A DNA stretch of 15,049 bases from Erwinia sp. (GTDB taxonomy: Bacteria > Pseudomonadota > Gammaproteobacteria > Enterobacterales > Enterobacteriaceae), in NCBI GenBank assembly GCA_003512805.1, contig DOOK01000030.1:1-15049 (forward strand), in the 5' to 3' direction. Positions within the stretch are counted from its first letter, which is position 1. The number at the start of each line of letters is the position of its first letter. This document shows, one piece after another, positions 8,578-14,812 of the stretch. The translations under genes and the position numbers were made by a program. The notes under the pieces are model-generated. The model searched no databases. It was not told where the DNA came from and was given only the letters and a program-made list of their open reading frames with translations.

Positions 8578-9334
8578 TATTACCAACGAATCGCTGCTGT
8601 TAGCGCTGGCACTGGTGCTGGTGGCGCTGGTGGTCAGTAAGAAAGAGAAGCTGGGGCTGGAGAAGGATATTCTCTGGAGCATTACGCGGGCCGTGGTGCA
8701 ACTGATCGCGGTTGGCTACGTGCTGAAATATATATTCAATATGGCTAACGGCTGGCTCACCGCCACGATGGTGCTGTTTATTTGCGTCAACGCCGCGCTG
8801 AATGCCCGTAAGCGCAGCCGTAATATCGATAACGCTTTTATGCTTTCATTTGTCACCATTACTTTTAGCACCACGCTGACGCTGGTCGTCCTGCTGTTGA
8901 GTAAAGCGATTGCCTTTGTCCCGATGCAGGTTATCCCGATCACCGGCATGATAGCCGGTAATGCGATGGTGGCCGTTGGGCTGTGCTACAGCAATCTGAA
9001 CCAGCGCTTTAGCGATAACCGCCAGCAAATTCTGGAAATGCTCAGTCTTGGGGCGCCGGTAAAAACGGCCTCGGCAAAGTTGGTTCGCGACAGTATTCGT
9101 GCGGCAATGATCCCCACCGTGGATGCGGCGAAAACCGTGGGCCTGGTGAGCCTGCCGGGGATGATGTCCGGGTTGATCTTTGCCGGTATCGATCCGATAA
9201 AAGCGATTAAATATCAGATTATGGTGACGTTTATGCTGTTGGGTACGGCGAGCGTCGCCACGATTATGGCGGCTTGGCTGGCTTACCGGCGCTTTTTTAC
9301 CGCGCGGGCGCAGCTGAAAGAAGGGAAGGCGTAA
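8564..9334 (+). CDS. fetB: FetB (YbbM-like), ABC transporter permease
   Basis: This 256-residue inner-membrane protein of the UPF0014/FetB family is the channel partner of FetA. It has about seven hydrophobic segments. Near-identical blocks to E. coli FetB (259 residues) are NITNESLLLALALVLVALVVS, LEKDILWSITRAVVQLI, GYVLKYIF, PMQVIPITGMIAGNAMVAVG, LVRDSIRAAMIPTVDAAKTV and GLVSLPGMMSGLIFAGIDP. The conserved RDSIRAAMIPTVD loop on the cytoplasmic side probably contacts FetA. CAGGAGCG (8553-8560), inside the end of fetA, gives a good ribosome site. The final residues, about 246-256, are charged and variable. Export versus uptake cannot be decided from sequence; the neighbouring binding protein makes the question open here. 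Confidence 0.93.
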   Translation: MSQHNITNESLLLALALVLVALVVSKKEKLGLEKDILWSITRAVVQLIAVGYVLKYIFNMANGWLTATMVLFICVNAALNARKRSRNIDNAFMLSFVTITFSTTLTLVVLLLSKAIAFVPMQVIPITGMIAGNAMVAVGLCYSNLNQRFSDNRQQILEMLSLGAPVKTASAKLVRDSIRAAMIPTVDAAKTVGLVSLPGMMSGLIFAGIDPIKAIKYQIMVTFMLLGTASVATIMAAWLAYRRFFTARAQLKEGKA

Positions 9335-9354
9335 GGCGGGCACCAGGGCCCGCC
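9335..9354. terminator. Hairpin between convergent fetB and porin genes
   Basis: GGCGGGC (9335-9341) pairs with GCCCGCC (9348-9354) around a 6-base loop, right after the fetB stop and six bases beyond the porin stop. The 7-bp all-G/C stem lies where both converging transcripts should end. Neither side has a good T-run (TGACC on the right; on the minus strand TTACG), so termination is likely weak or helped by other factors. It may instead protect the 3' ends from exonucleases. Confidence 0.45.
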
Positions 9355-9360
9355 TGACCA

Positions 9361-10692
9361 TCAGAAGTTAATGGTTGCCGTCACGCCGCCAATAAAGGCG
9401 TCTTTGACTTCACTGACTGCACCCGGTGAAGCAACATATTGCAGGTTAGGACGCAGGTTCATCCAGTTAGTTACGTGAGCGTTGTAGTAAATCTCATAGT
9501 TGTATTCCGAACCGCTCTGAATGGGCAGATAGGTTGGATTGTCATAATCGTTGACGCCGTTTTCCCGGTTAGTCTGGCGCAGCATTTTGCCGTAGTCATC
9601 ATTGACGTGAATACGCGCCGCGCCGATACCGATTTCATCTTCCGTACGGGCATCAAACGGCCCGGTCCAGACCAACGCCAGCGACTGGTAATTATCGGTT
9701 TTAGAGGTTTTGTGATCGTTCATCACGCCCTGGGCCACAATGCTCAGACCGCGCTTGTTATCGCCGCCCATCGTTGTCAACTGTTGCTGTAACAGCAGAT
9801 AGCCACCGTAGGCATGGTTATCTTCGCCGTACTGACCGTTGCTGTAAGAACTGTAGTTATCGCCCTTCACTGAAGAGTAATACAGGCCGACGCGGTAGTT
9901 GCCGGCCAGGTTCTCTGCGCCAAACTTAGGCTGCCAGCCCAGCTCTACCGGTACCAGGTTGCCTTCGGTATGGCCTGCATCCAGCCGGAAACCGTTGCCG
10001 GTATTGTAATTGGACGCGGTCTGGTTATAGAAGCCGACCTGCAGGAAGACTTCTGGCGTGAAGTTCAGCTTCACGCGGCCACCCCACTGGGAGACCGGCC
10101 AGTTATACCAGCGATCGCCGCGCCAGTTACCGGCCTGACCGCCACCAAATGCCAGGTTCTGGAACTTGCTCGGCCAGCTGTCAAAGTCCTCGCCCACGGT
10201 CACGCGGCCCGCTTTGACTTCTACCGTGTGGTCGAAGAAGCCTTTATTCAGCCAGAACTGCGTCAGACGCCAGGTTTGCCCGCGTCCCCATACTTCCTGC
10301 ACGGAGGAAAGACCGCCAGAACGCGGATCGTTAATATATTGCGTCAGATCCTGGCCGTTACGGCTGGTGATGGTTGCTTGGAACTGGGTATCGGTCCAGT
10401 TAAGCAGCTTTTCCAGATCCAGCGTGGTGCCGAAGCCCCACTGATCGGTATAGCGTGCGGAGGTAGACTGGTTATAGCCGCCGGAGAAATTACTGGCAGA
10501 TTCCATGGTGTAGTTAACCTGGAACTGCACGCCATCCTGCTCAAGCTGGCTACGGTTGCCGCCCCAGTCGCCAAAGGCGTAAGGCGAGTCGATGCTGAGC
10601 GGTGCGTAGTCCGCCAGCGCCTGGCCGGAGGCCAGCAGTAATCCAACACCACAGAACGCCACTGTTCTTTTCAAGGTGGATTCGCTTTTCAT
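9361..10692 (-). CDS. OprB-family carbohydrate-selective porin
   Basis: This 443-residue outer-membrane beta-barrel begins with a signal peptide (MKSESTLKRT, hydrophobic core, cleavage after ALA at residue 27). The mature N-terminus DYAPLSIDSPYAFGDWGGNRSQLEQDGVQF is the typical OprB start. The alternating aromatic/polar strands and the terminal phenylalanine (ATINF) are what the outer-membrane assembly machinery expects. WLNKGFFDHTVEVKAGRVTVGEDFD and PVSQWGGRVKLNFTPEVFLQVGFYNQ are family-like. OprB porins let glucose and related sugars cross the outer membrane, but the substrate here is unknown. CAGGG at 10702-10706 is the ribosome site for the ATG at 10692-10690. It is alone on its strand in this stretch, ending against fetB. 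Confidence 0.9.
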   Translation of the reverse strand: MKSESTLKRTVAFCGVGLLLASGQALADYAPLSIDSPYAFGDWGGNRSQLEQDGVQFQVNYTMESASNFSGGYNQSTSARYTDQWGFGTTLDLEKLLNWTDTQFQATITSRNGQDLTQYINDPRSGGLSSVQEVWGRGQTWRLTQFWLNKGFFDHTVEVKAGRVTVGEDFDSWPSKFQNLAFGGGQAGNWRGDRWYNWPVSQWGGRVKLNFTPEVFLQVGFYNQTASNYNTGNGFRLDAGHTEGNLVPVELGWQPKFGAENLAGNYRVGLYYSSVKGDNYSSYSNGQYGEDNHAYGGYLLLQQQLTTMGGDNKRGLSIVAQGVMNDHKTSKTDNYQSLALVWTGPFDARTEDEIGIGAARIHVNDDYGKMLRQTNRENGVNDYDNPTYLPIQSGSEYNYEIYYNAHVTNWMNLRPNLQYVASPGAVSEVKDAFIGGVTATINF

Positions 10693-10851
10693 AATGGGAA
10701 ACCCTGTTTTAGTGATAGCGCTGCGTCTCCAAGGGCGGAAACGCGGTCGCGGCCATCATGCTTTTATCAGCATTATCTCCGGCACAATGCGTACAGTAAC
10801 GAGGAAACGGCTGACTAAAGACGGGAGCGATGGCCTGTTCGGCAGAATGAA

Positions 10852-10888
10852 AGCACTAATTTGGAATAATATTGTTATAAATAGTGCT
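10852..10888. repeat. 7-bp perfect inverted repeat, 30 bp centre to centre
   Basis: AGCACTA (10852-10858) and TAGTGCT (10882-10888) are exact reverse complements, separated by 23 almost pure A/T bases that contain possible -10 sequences of the porin promoter. The half-site centres are 30 bp apart, close to three helical turns, which would suit a dimer or tetramer binding one face of the DNA. The repeat is seen directly; an operator role is inference. Confidence 0.45.
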
Positions 10889-10937
10889 GAATATGTTTTA
10901 GTTTTGCTAAAAAGCGGTGCAGATCACGGTTTACACA

Positions 10938-10958
10938 GGGGGGGCGGGCAGGGGCGGG
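10938..10958 (+). other. G-quadruplex motif (four G-runs, loops of 1, 2 and 1 bases)
   Basis: The plus strand has G-runs of 7, 3, 4 and 3, separated by C, CA and C. This satisfies the usual four-run definition with very short loops, which favour a stable parallel quadruplex. The G-rich strand is the template strand for the porin. The motif sits about 245 bases upstream of the porin ATG and about 34 bases past the csbD-like terminator hairpin. Confidence 0.55.
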
Positions 10959-10991
10959 ATAAAAATCAAACGGCGTGGCGGATTAACAGGC

Positions 10992-11015
10992 AAAAAAAAG
11001 GCCGGATAACCGGCC
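10992..11015 (-). terminator. Rho-independent terminator of the csbD-like gene
   Basis: On the minus strand GGCCGG (11015-11010) and CCGGCC (11005-11000) form a 6-bp G/C stem with a TTAT loop, followed directly by eight T (10999-10992). It begins 22 bases after the stop codon of the CsbD/YqjD-like gene. A textbook intrinsic terminator; it also shields the porin from read-through. Confidence 0.85.
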
Positions 11016-11037
11016 CTCATGCAGTCACGTTACGCGA

Positions 11038-11292
11038 CTAGCGGCGACCAAAAATCTTCGCGGCAAGGAAGCCCACGCCCGCGGCAATCGCCAGCGAAAC
11101 GAAAGGGGCGTCCTGCGTTTTAGTCTTCACGCAGTCAATCGCATCGTCAACGGCGTACGAAGCTTTAGCTGCGCCCTGGCGAACTTTGCCCTTAAACTCA
11201 TGCTCCGGAGACTCGGCAGCCTTACCAAACTGCTCCTGGCCTTTGCCCAGCGCTTCTTCGGCTTTATCGTTAGCTTTATCTAGTAGACTCAT
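11038..11292 (-). CDS. CsbD/YqjD-like small membrane-anchored stress protein
   Basis: This 84-residue protein has a hydrophilic, charged, alanine/glycine-rich N-terminal part (MSLLDKANDKAEEALGKGQ, then HEFKGKVRQGAAKASYAVDD), resembling CsbD-type stress proteins. A single C-terminal hydrophobic segment, about 64-82 (FVSLAIAAGVGFLAAKIFGRR), has the small-residue spacing of the YqjD/ElaB/DUF883 anchors. YqjD-type proteins sit in the inner membrane in stationary phase and bind ribosomes; whether this one does is not shown. The frame continues upstream to 11325, but ATG 11292 is preceded at the right distance by AAGGAGG (11303-11297) and gives the natural N-terminus. Own promoter likely (see upstream) and own strong terminator. 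Family assignment is moderate. Confidence 0.75.
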   Translation of the reverse strand: MSLLDKANDKAEEALGKGQEQFGKAAESPEHEFKGKVRQGAAKASYAVDDAIDCVKTKTQDAPFVSLAIAAGVGFLAAKIFGRR

Positions 11293-11335
11293 AGTGCCTC
11301 CTTCTTGATGACATGATTTCCTCATGAGAAATTAA

Positions 11336-11342
11336 AGCATAG
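11336..11342 (-). promoter_or_regulatory. Candidate sigma-S-like -10 box for the csbD-like gene
   Basis: Minus-strand CTATGCT (11342-11336) is one base from the sigma-S-type -10 consensus CTATACT, and no good TTGACA-like -35 box lies 16-18 bases upstream. That fits a stationary-phase stress promoter, and the leader to the ATG would be about 37 bases. Short match, so low confidence. Confidence 0.25.
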
Positions 11343-11456
11343 ACCATCAGCACAGGCTTGCCGCTGCGGTTGTGTGTAAATTTATGAATGATGTAAAGAA
11401 AAAGCAGCAAACGGCTCGGAGAATTCTTAACCTGGCCTGCACGGAACGCCGCCCAT

Positions 11457-11485
11457 AAAAAAGCCCACGGCAGGCGTGGGCTTTT
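11457..11485 (-). terminator. Terminator of the bd oxidase operon
   Basis: AAAAGCCCACG (11459-11469) pairs with CGTGGGCTTTT (11475-11485) around a 5-base loop, giving up to 11 bp. On the minus strand the stem runs into a string of six T (11462-11457). It lies 22 bases after the DUF2474-like stop codon and separates the oxidase operon from the csbD-like gene. The plus strand also ends in T4, so it could work both ways, although no plus-strand gene needs it. Confidence 0.85.
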
Positions 11486-11506
11486 AAACAACCGGCAATC
11501 AGAGTA

Positions 11507-11656
11507 TCAGTGTGACTTCATGCCAGCTGCGGTCATCATAAAGCGAAACAGCGTCGCCACAACGCCAAGCGCCAGGACACTACCTGCATAAATGACGGCC
11601 AGCCACAGGAGACGTTTCCACACCGGGAGCTTAGGCACTTGCTGAGTTTCAACCAT
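11507..11656 (-). CDS. DUF2474-like small subunit of the bd-type oxidase
   Basis: A 49-codon gene starts at ATG 11656-11654 and ends at TGA 11509-11507. The protein begins MVETQQVPKLPVWKRLLWLA, followed by one hydrophobic segment (about residues 16-38) and a short tail MTAAGMKSH. GGAGGA (11666-11661) sits four bases before the start, a very good ribosome site, and cydB ends only 22 bases upstream. Short proteins of this form (DUF2474) are known next to cyanide-insensitive-type cydAB genes, in the place that CydX holds beside E. coli cydAB. By analogy it is probably a single-pass third subunit that stabilises the haem centres; that role is inference. Confidence 0.8.
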   Translation of the reverse strand: MVETQQVPKLPVWKRLLWLAVIYAGSVLALGVVATLFRFMMTAAGMKSH

Positions 11657-11678
11657 ACTATCCTCCGATAAACCGTTA

Positions 11679-12686
11679 TTAATGGTAATGCTCTTCCGGT
11701 TTGATCTTGCCGCGGAACACGTAGTAGCTCCAGAAGGTATAGAACAGGATAACCGGGATAATCAACAGGCCGCCAACCAGCATGAAGCCCTGGCTCTGCG
11801 GCGGTGAGGCTGCCATCCAGATGGTGATGTGTGGCGGAATAATGTTTGGCCACACGCTAATCCCCAGTCCGGTAAAGCCCAGGAAAACCAGCGCCAGCGT
11901 CAGCAGGAACGGCGAGTAGTGCGCATGACGTTTCAAAGCACGCAGCAACGCCAGGGAAGCTACCAGCACCAGCACCGGTACCGGCAGGAACCAGAACAGG
12001 TTAGGCAACGTAAACCAGCGATGCATAATGTCGGCATGCTCCAGCGGCGTCCACACGCTGACGATAGCGATAATCACCAGCAGCAGCAGCAGCAGGGGCT
12101 TGGTAATCGCGGTCATTTTGCGATGCAGCTCGTTTTCGGTTTTCATGATAAGCCAGGTGCTGCCCAGCAGCGCGTACGCCACGACCAGACCCAGACCACA
12201 GAACAGCGAGAACGGCGTCAGCCACAGCAGCTCCGGGCCGCTGTAGGCGCGGTTGGTCACTTCGAAACCGTTGATAAAGGTGCCCAGCACCACGCCCTGG
12301 CTGAAGGTCGCCAGGAACGAACCAAAGATAAAGGACTTGTCCCAGAACGGACGGTGGACTTCTGTCGCCTTAAAGCGGAATTCAAAAGCCACGCCGCGGA
12401 AGATCAACCCAATCAGCATCAGCGTAAGCGGGATAGAAAGCGCATCCAGAATCACCGCATAGGCCAGCGGGAAGGCGCCATACAGCGCCGCACCGCCCAG
12501 CACCAGCCAGGTTTCGTTACCGTCCCAGACCGGCGCGACGGTATTCACCATCATGTCGCGCTCGCCAGCATCTTTATTGAACGGAAACAGAATACCGATA
12601 CCCAGATCGAATCCGTCCATCACGATATACATCAGCGTCGAGAAGACGATGATGGTGAACCAGATAATAGAAGTATCAATGCCCAC
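11679..12686 (-). CDS. cydB: Cytochrome bd-type quinol oxidase subunit II (CioB-like)
   Basis: This 335-residue membrane protein is the second large subunit of a bd-type quinol:O2 oxidoreductase. It has about eight hydrophobic helices. Family marks are YIVMDGFDLGIGILFPF (20-36), VAPVWDGNETWLVLGGAAL (50-68), and RGVAFEFRFKA (97-107). Its length matches CioB of the cyanide-insensitive group rather than E. coli CydB (379). The start is GTG at 12686-12684 (MGIDTSIIWF by initiation), one base after the cydA stop, with the ribosome site AAGGA inside the last codons of cydA. No ATG lies nearby upstream, and the next Met is inside the first helix. Tight coupling to cydA and to the small gene downstream marks one operon. 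Confidence 0.93.
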   Translation of the reverse strand: MGIDTSIIWFTIIVFSTLMYIVMDGFDLGIGILFPFNKDAGERDMMVNTVAPVWDGNETWLVLGGAALYGAFPLAYAVILDALSIPLTLMLIGLIFRGVAFEFRFKATEVHRPFWDKSFIFGSFLATFSQGVVLGTFINGFEVTNRAYSGPELLWLTPFSLFCGLGLVVAYALLGSTWLIMKTENELHRKMTAITKPLLLLLLVIIAIVSVWTPLEHADIMHRWFTLPNLFWFLPVPVLVLVASLALLRALKRHAHYSPFLLTLALVFLGFTGLGISVWPNIIPPHITIWMAASPPQSQGFMLVGGLLIIPVILFYTFWSYYVFRGKIKPEEHYH

Positions 12687-12687
12687 T

Positions 12688-14112
12688 TTATTTATCCTTT
12701 TCCGGCGCGTTTAACTTTTCTTTCACGGCAGACAGAGGACGTGCCTGCGTATGACGTGTACCCGGGCCGCCTTCTGGTTCATCATGGCCTTCGCCCTGTT
12801 TTGGCCCTTTCTTGATCAGGTTAAACAGATAGATATAGCCTACGCCGAACACCGACGAATAAACCAAAATAAAGGCGATCAGGCTGATGCTCATGTGCAT
12901 TTCGCCGTGTGCCGATACCGCGTCTTTGGTACGCAGCAGGCCATAGACCACCCACGGCTGACGGCCAATTTCCGTTGTGAACCAGCCCGCCAGCAGTGCG
13001 ATCAGGCCGGAAGGCCCCATCAGCAGGGCGAACCACAGGAACGGACGTGAGGTATAAAGGCGCTTACGATAACGCAACCACAGGCTAACCACGCCCAGCG
13101 TGATCATCAGCATGCCCAGACCGGCCATTACGCGGAATGACCAGAACACGATCAGCGAGTCAGGACGATCTTCTTTCGGGAAGGTCTTCAACGCTGGTAC
13201 CTGTTTGTCCAGGCTGTGCGTCAGGATCAGGCTGCCCAGATAAGGAATTTCCACTGCGTATTTGGTTCTCTCGTGCTCCATATCCGGAATACCGAACAGG
13301 ATCAGCGGAGTGGGTTCACCCGGTGGGTTTTCCCAGTGGCCTTCAATTGCGGCAATTTTTGCCGGCTGATGCTCAAGCGTATTCAGACCGTGGGCGTCGC
13401 CCAATACGGCCTGAATTGGCGAAACAATCAGCGCCATCCACAGGGCCATAGAGAGCATTTTACGGATGGCCGGCGTATCGTTCTTACGCAGTAAATGCCA
13501 GGCCGCAGAGGAGCCCACAAAGAAGGCGCTCGCCAGGAAAGCCGCCGTGGACATATGTAGCAGTCGGAACGGGAAGGACGGGTTAAAGACAATCTTGAAC
13601 CAGTCTACCGGTACCACCAGCCCATCCTGAATCGCATAGCCCTGCGGGGTTTGCATCCAGCTGTTAGAGGCGAGGATCCAGAAAGTAGAGATAATGGTGC
13701 CCAGTGCCACCATGCAGGTCGCAAAGAAGTGCAGGCCCGGACCCACGCGGTTCCAGCCAAACAGCATCACGCCCAGGAAGCCCGCTTCCAGGAAGAACGC
13801 GGTAAGCACTTCATAGGTCAGCAACGGACCGGTGATGCTCCCTGCAAACTGCGAGAAGCCGCTCCAGTTAGTGCCGAACTGGTACGCCATCACCAGGCCG
13901 GACACCACGCCCATACCAAAGTTAACGGCGAAGATTTTCGACCAGAAGTGATACAGGTCGCGATAATCTTCGTTTTTCGTTTTCAGCCACAGACCTTCCA
14001 GCACCGCCAAAAAGCTGGCGAGCCCGATGGTGATGGCCGGGAAGATAATGTGGAAGGAAACGGTAAACGCGAACTGTATCCTCGCCAGGTGGAACGCATC
14101 TAATCCAAACAT
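12688..14112 (-). CDS. cydA: Cytochrome bd-type quinol oxidase subunit I (CioA-like, short Q-loop)
   Basis: This 474-residue subunit carries the haems and the quinol site and reduces O2 to water with quinol electrons in the inner membrane. Expected ligands are in place: His21 (equivalent to E. coli His19), His186 in RLLHMST and Met329 in FRVMAGLG for haem b558, and Glu101 and Glu109 of the proton/haem region. GRQPW is at 383-387. The Q-loop keeps Lys252 and Glu257 ([11 protein letters not shown]) but lacks the long C-terminal insert of E. coli CydA (522 residues), which is the hallmark of the cyanide-insensitive (CIO) group. The tail after residue 435 is hydrophilic. ATG 14112 has GAGG about six bases upstream. 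CIO enzymes support respiration at low O2, under cyanide or under sulfide stress; the spectral type cannot be predicted. Confidence 0.94.
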   Translation of the reverse strand: MFGLDAFHLARIQFAFTVSFHIIFPAITIGLASFLAVLEGLWLKTKNEDYRDLYHFWSKIFAVNFGMGVVSGLVMAYQFGTNWSGFSQFAGSITGPLLTYEVLTAFFLEAGFLGVMLFGWNRVGPGLHFFATCMVALGTIISTFWILASNSWMQTPQGYAIQDGLVVPVDWFKIVFNPSFPFRLLHMSTAAFLASAFFVGSSAAWHLLRKNDTPAIRKMLSMALWMALIVSPIQAVLGDAHGLNTLEHQPAKIAAIEGHWENPPGEPTPLILFGIPDMEHERTKYAVEIPYLGSLILTHSLDKQVPALKTFPKEDRPDSLIVFWSFRVMAGLGMLMITLGVVSLWLRYRKRLYTSRPFLWFALLMGPSGLIALLAGWFTTEIGRQPWVVYGLLRTKDAVSAHGEMHMSISLIAFILVYSSVFGVGYIYLFNLIKKGPKQGEGHDEPEGGPGTRHTQARPLSAVKEKLNAPEKDK

Positions 14113-14764
14113 TGCTGACCTCGATCTGACATAAACTGCCTTTCTTTTTTATTTACCGCACGTTAACAATAGAGCTGCCAGGCAGTCCGTGTTTATACGG
14201 TTATTTCAACGAAGTTTGATCCTGAGACCAAATCGGGAGAAGGAGTAGCAACAGTAATCGGAATCTCAGATATAACAGCATGGATCTTTGCGATGAATTG
14301 TTTCACCGCCACGTTAAATTATTGACTCATAGTGTTAAACTATAATTACCTGTTGCTACATTTATGTAAAAATAATGTGCTTTTCGGCGCGTGAGAACGT
14401 TTTCACGGTTTTTTGACGCCGGCCCCAATAAACAGCGCATTAATCTTTTTATTTATAATAGCCCTTAGCACAGAAACTTAACAGAATATCAATCCCGCGA
14501 ATAAACGCACAAATTGGAAATTAAACGGCTGATTAACATCCCTGTAGAAGGTAATGTTATTTTTATGTTGCCAGTAGGGTTTCTGAGATTTAAAAATTGC
14601 ATAAAAGTTTGTTATCGCCCGGCAGACAGTAACCCAGGACAATCCTCTCTTGCGCAAAGCAATGTAAATGTTAAACCAGAAAGACGCACTTTGATGCATC
14701 GTGAATTATCTTGTTACATAATCTCTCTCATTAACTCAAATTTTTTTGTTGCAGGTCAAACGTA
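14113..14764. other. Long AT-rich divergent regulatory region between cydA and the LysE-family gene
   Basis: About 650 bases without a believable gene; open frames of 73 and 83 codons (14478-14699 minus, 14514-14765 plus) look random and lack ribosome sites. Structure seen: CTGCC-A-GGCAG (14175-14185); two GTTAAA repeats 21 bp apart (from 14313 and 14334), reminiscent of ArcA direct repeats; TATAAT at 14341-14346 and again at 14454-14459; TACAT-TT-ATGTA (14357-14368); an 18-bp LacI-type palindrome (14390-14407). For cydA a possible minus-strand promoter pairs TTTACA (near 14369) with TATAGT (near 14343), but the spacing is about 20. For the exporter, TTGATG (14691-14696) and TACATA (14715-14720) are 18 apart. 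None of these is decisive. Confidence 0.5.
14390..14407. promoter_or_regulatory. 18-bp near-perfect palindrome of LacI/GalR operator type
   Basis: CGTGAGAACGTTTTCACG reads the same on both strands except for one position pair. The centre AACGTT with a central CG, flanked by TGA/TCA arms, is the pattern used by LacI/GalR-family repressors. A run of six T follows (14409-14414), so as RNA the same bases could fold into a 7-bp stem with an ACGT loop and act as a plus-strand terminator. It lies about 280 bp from cydA and 400 bp from the exporter. Operator and terminator readings are both inference. Confidence 0.4.
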
Positions 14765-14812
14765 ATGGCGAAAAAGTGTGCGTATGGATTTGCTGCGGAA
14801 AAAAGAAAATGA
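14765..14812 (+). CDS. Possible 15-residue Lys/Arg-rich leader peptide
   Basis: ATG 14765 opens a 15-codon frame, MAKKCAYGFAAEKRK, ending at TGA 14810-14812 inside the ATGATG that starts the LysE-family gene. GCAGG (14751-14755) lies nine bases upstream. Five of 15 residues are Lys or Arg, the substrates of the founding LysE exporter, and the exporter's own ribosome site is weak (GGAA). This would suit a leader that couples or senses translation. It could equally be chance, since frames of this length are common. Confidence 0.25.
   Translation: MAKKCAYGFAAEKRK

Larger units (their letters stand above)
10693..10991. other. Intergenic region upstream of the porin
   Basis: About 300 bases with no convincing gene. 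Reading towards the porin it holds a template-strand G-quadruplex motif (10938-10958), a half-match to a CRP site (TGTGT-N6-TGATC, near 10924-10939), an FNR-like half-site TTGAT-TTTT-ATCCC (near 10957-10970), then a strongly AT-rich block (10852-10910) with a 7-bp inverted repeat and several -10-like hexamers (TATAAC, TATTAT). The porin promoter is probably in the AT-rich block, giving a leader of roughly 150 bases. I could not choose a single -35/-10 pair. A plus-strand open frame (10676-11041) has no support. Confidence 0.5.

Noticed and set aside
9970..10641. A 223-codon plus-strand frame opposite the porin
   Set aside because: No recognisable family and no ribosome site. The porin with its signal peptide and terminal Phe on the minus strand explains the region.
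10924..10970. CRP site (TGTGT-N6-TGATC) and FNR site (TTGAT-TTTT-ATCCC) upstream of the porin
   Set aside because: Only the left half of each matches its consensus well, so I mention them as half-sites and do not call binding sites.
11829..12815. A 328-codon plus-strand frame opposite cydB
   Set aside because: The protein is rich in Gln, Arg and His without any domain, which is typical of a shadow frame opposite a membrane protein gene. cydB on the other strand is certain.
14478..14765. Frames of 73 (minus) and 83 (plus) codons in the cydA-lysE gap
   Set aside because: They overlap each other on opposite strands, lack ribosome sites, start poorly (TTG for the plus frame) and show no domain or amino acid pattern of a real protein.
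14560..14808. Lysine riboswitch in the leader of the LysE-family gene
   Set aside because: The conserved core sequences of the L box were not found in the leader.
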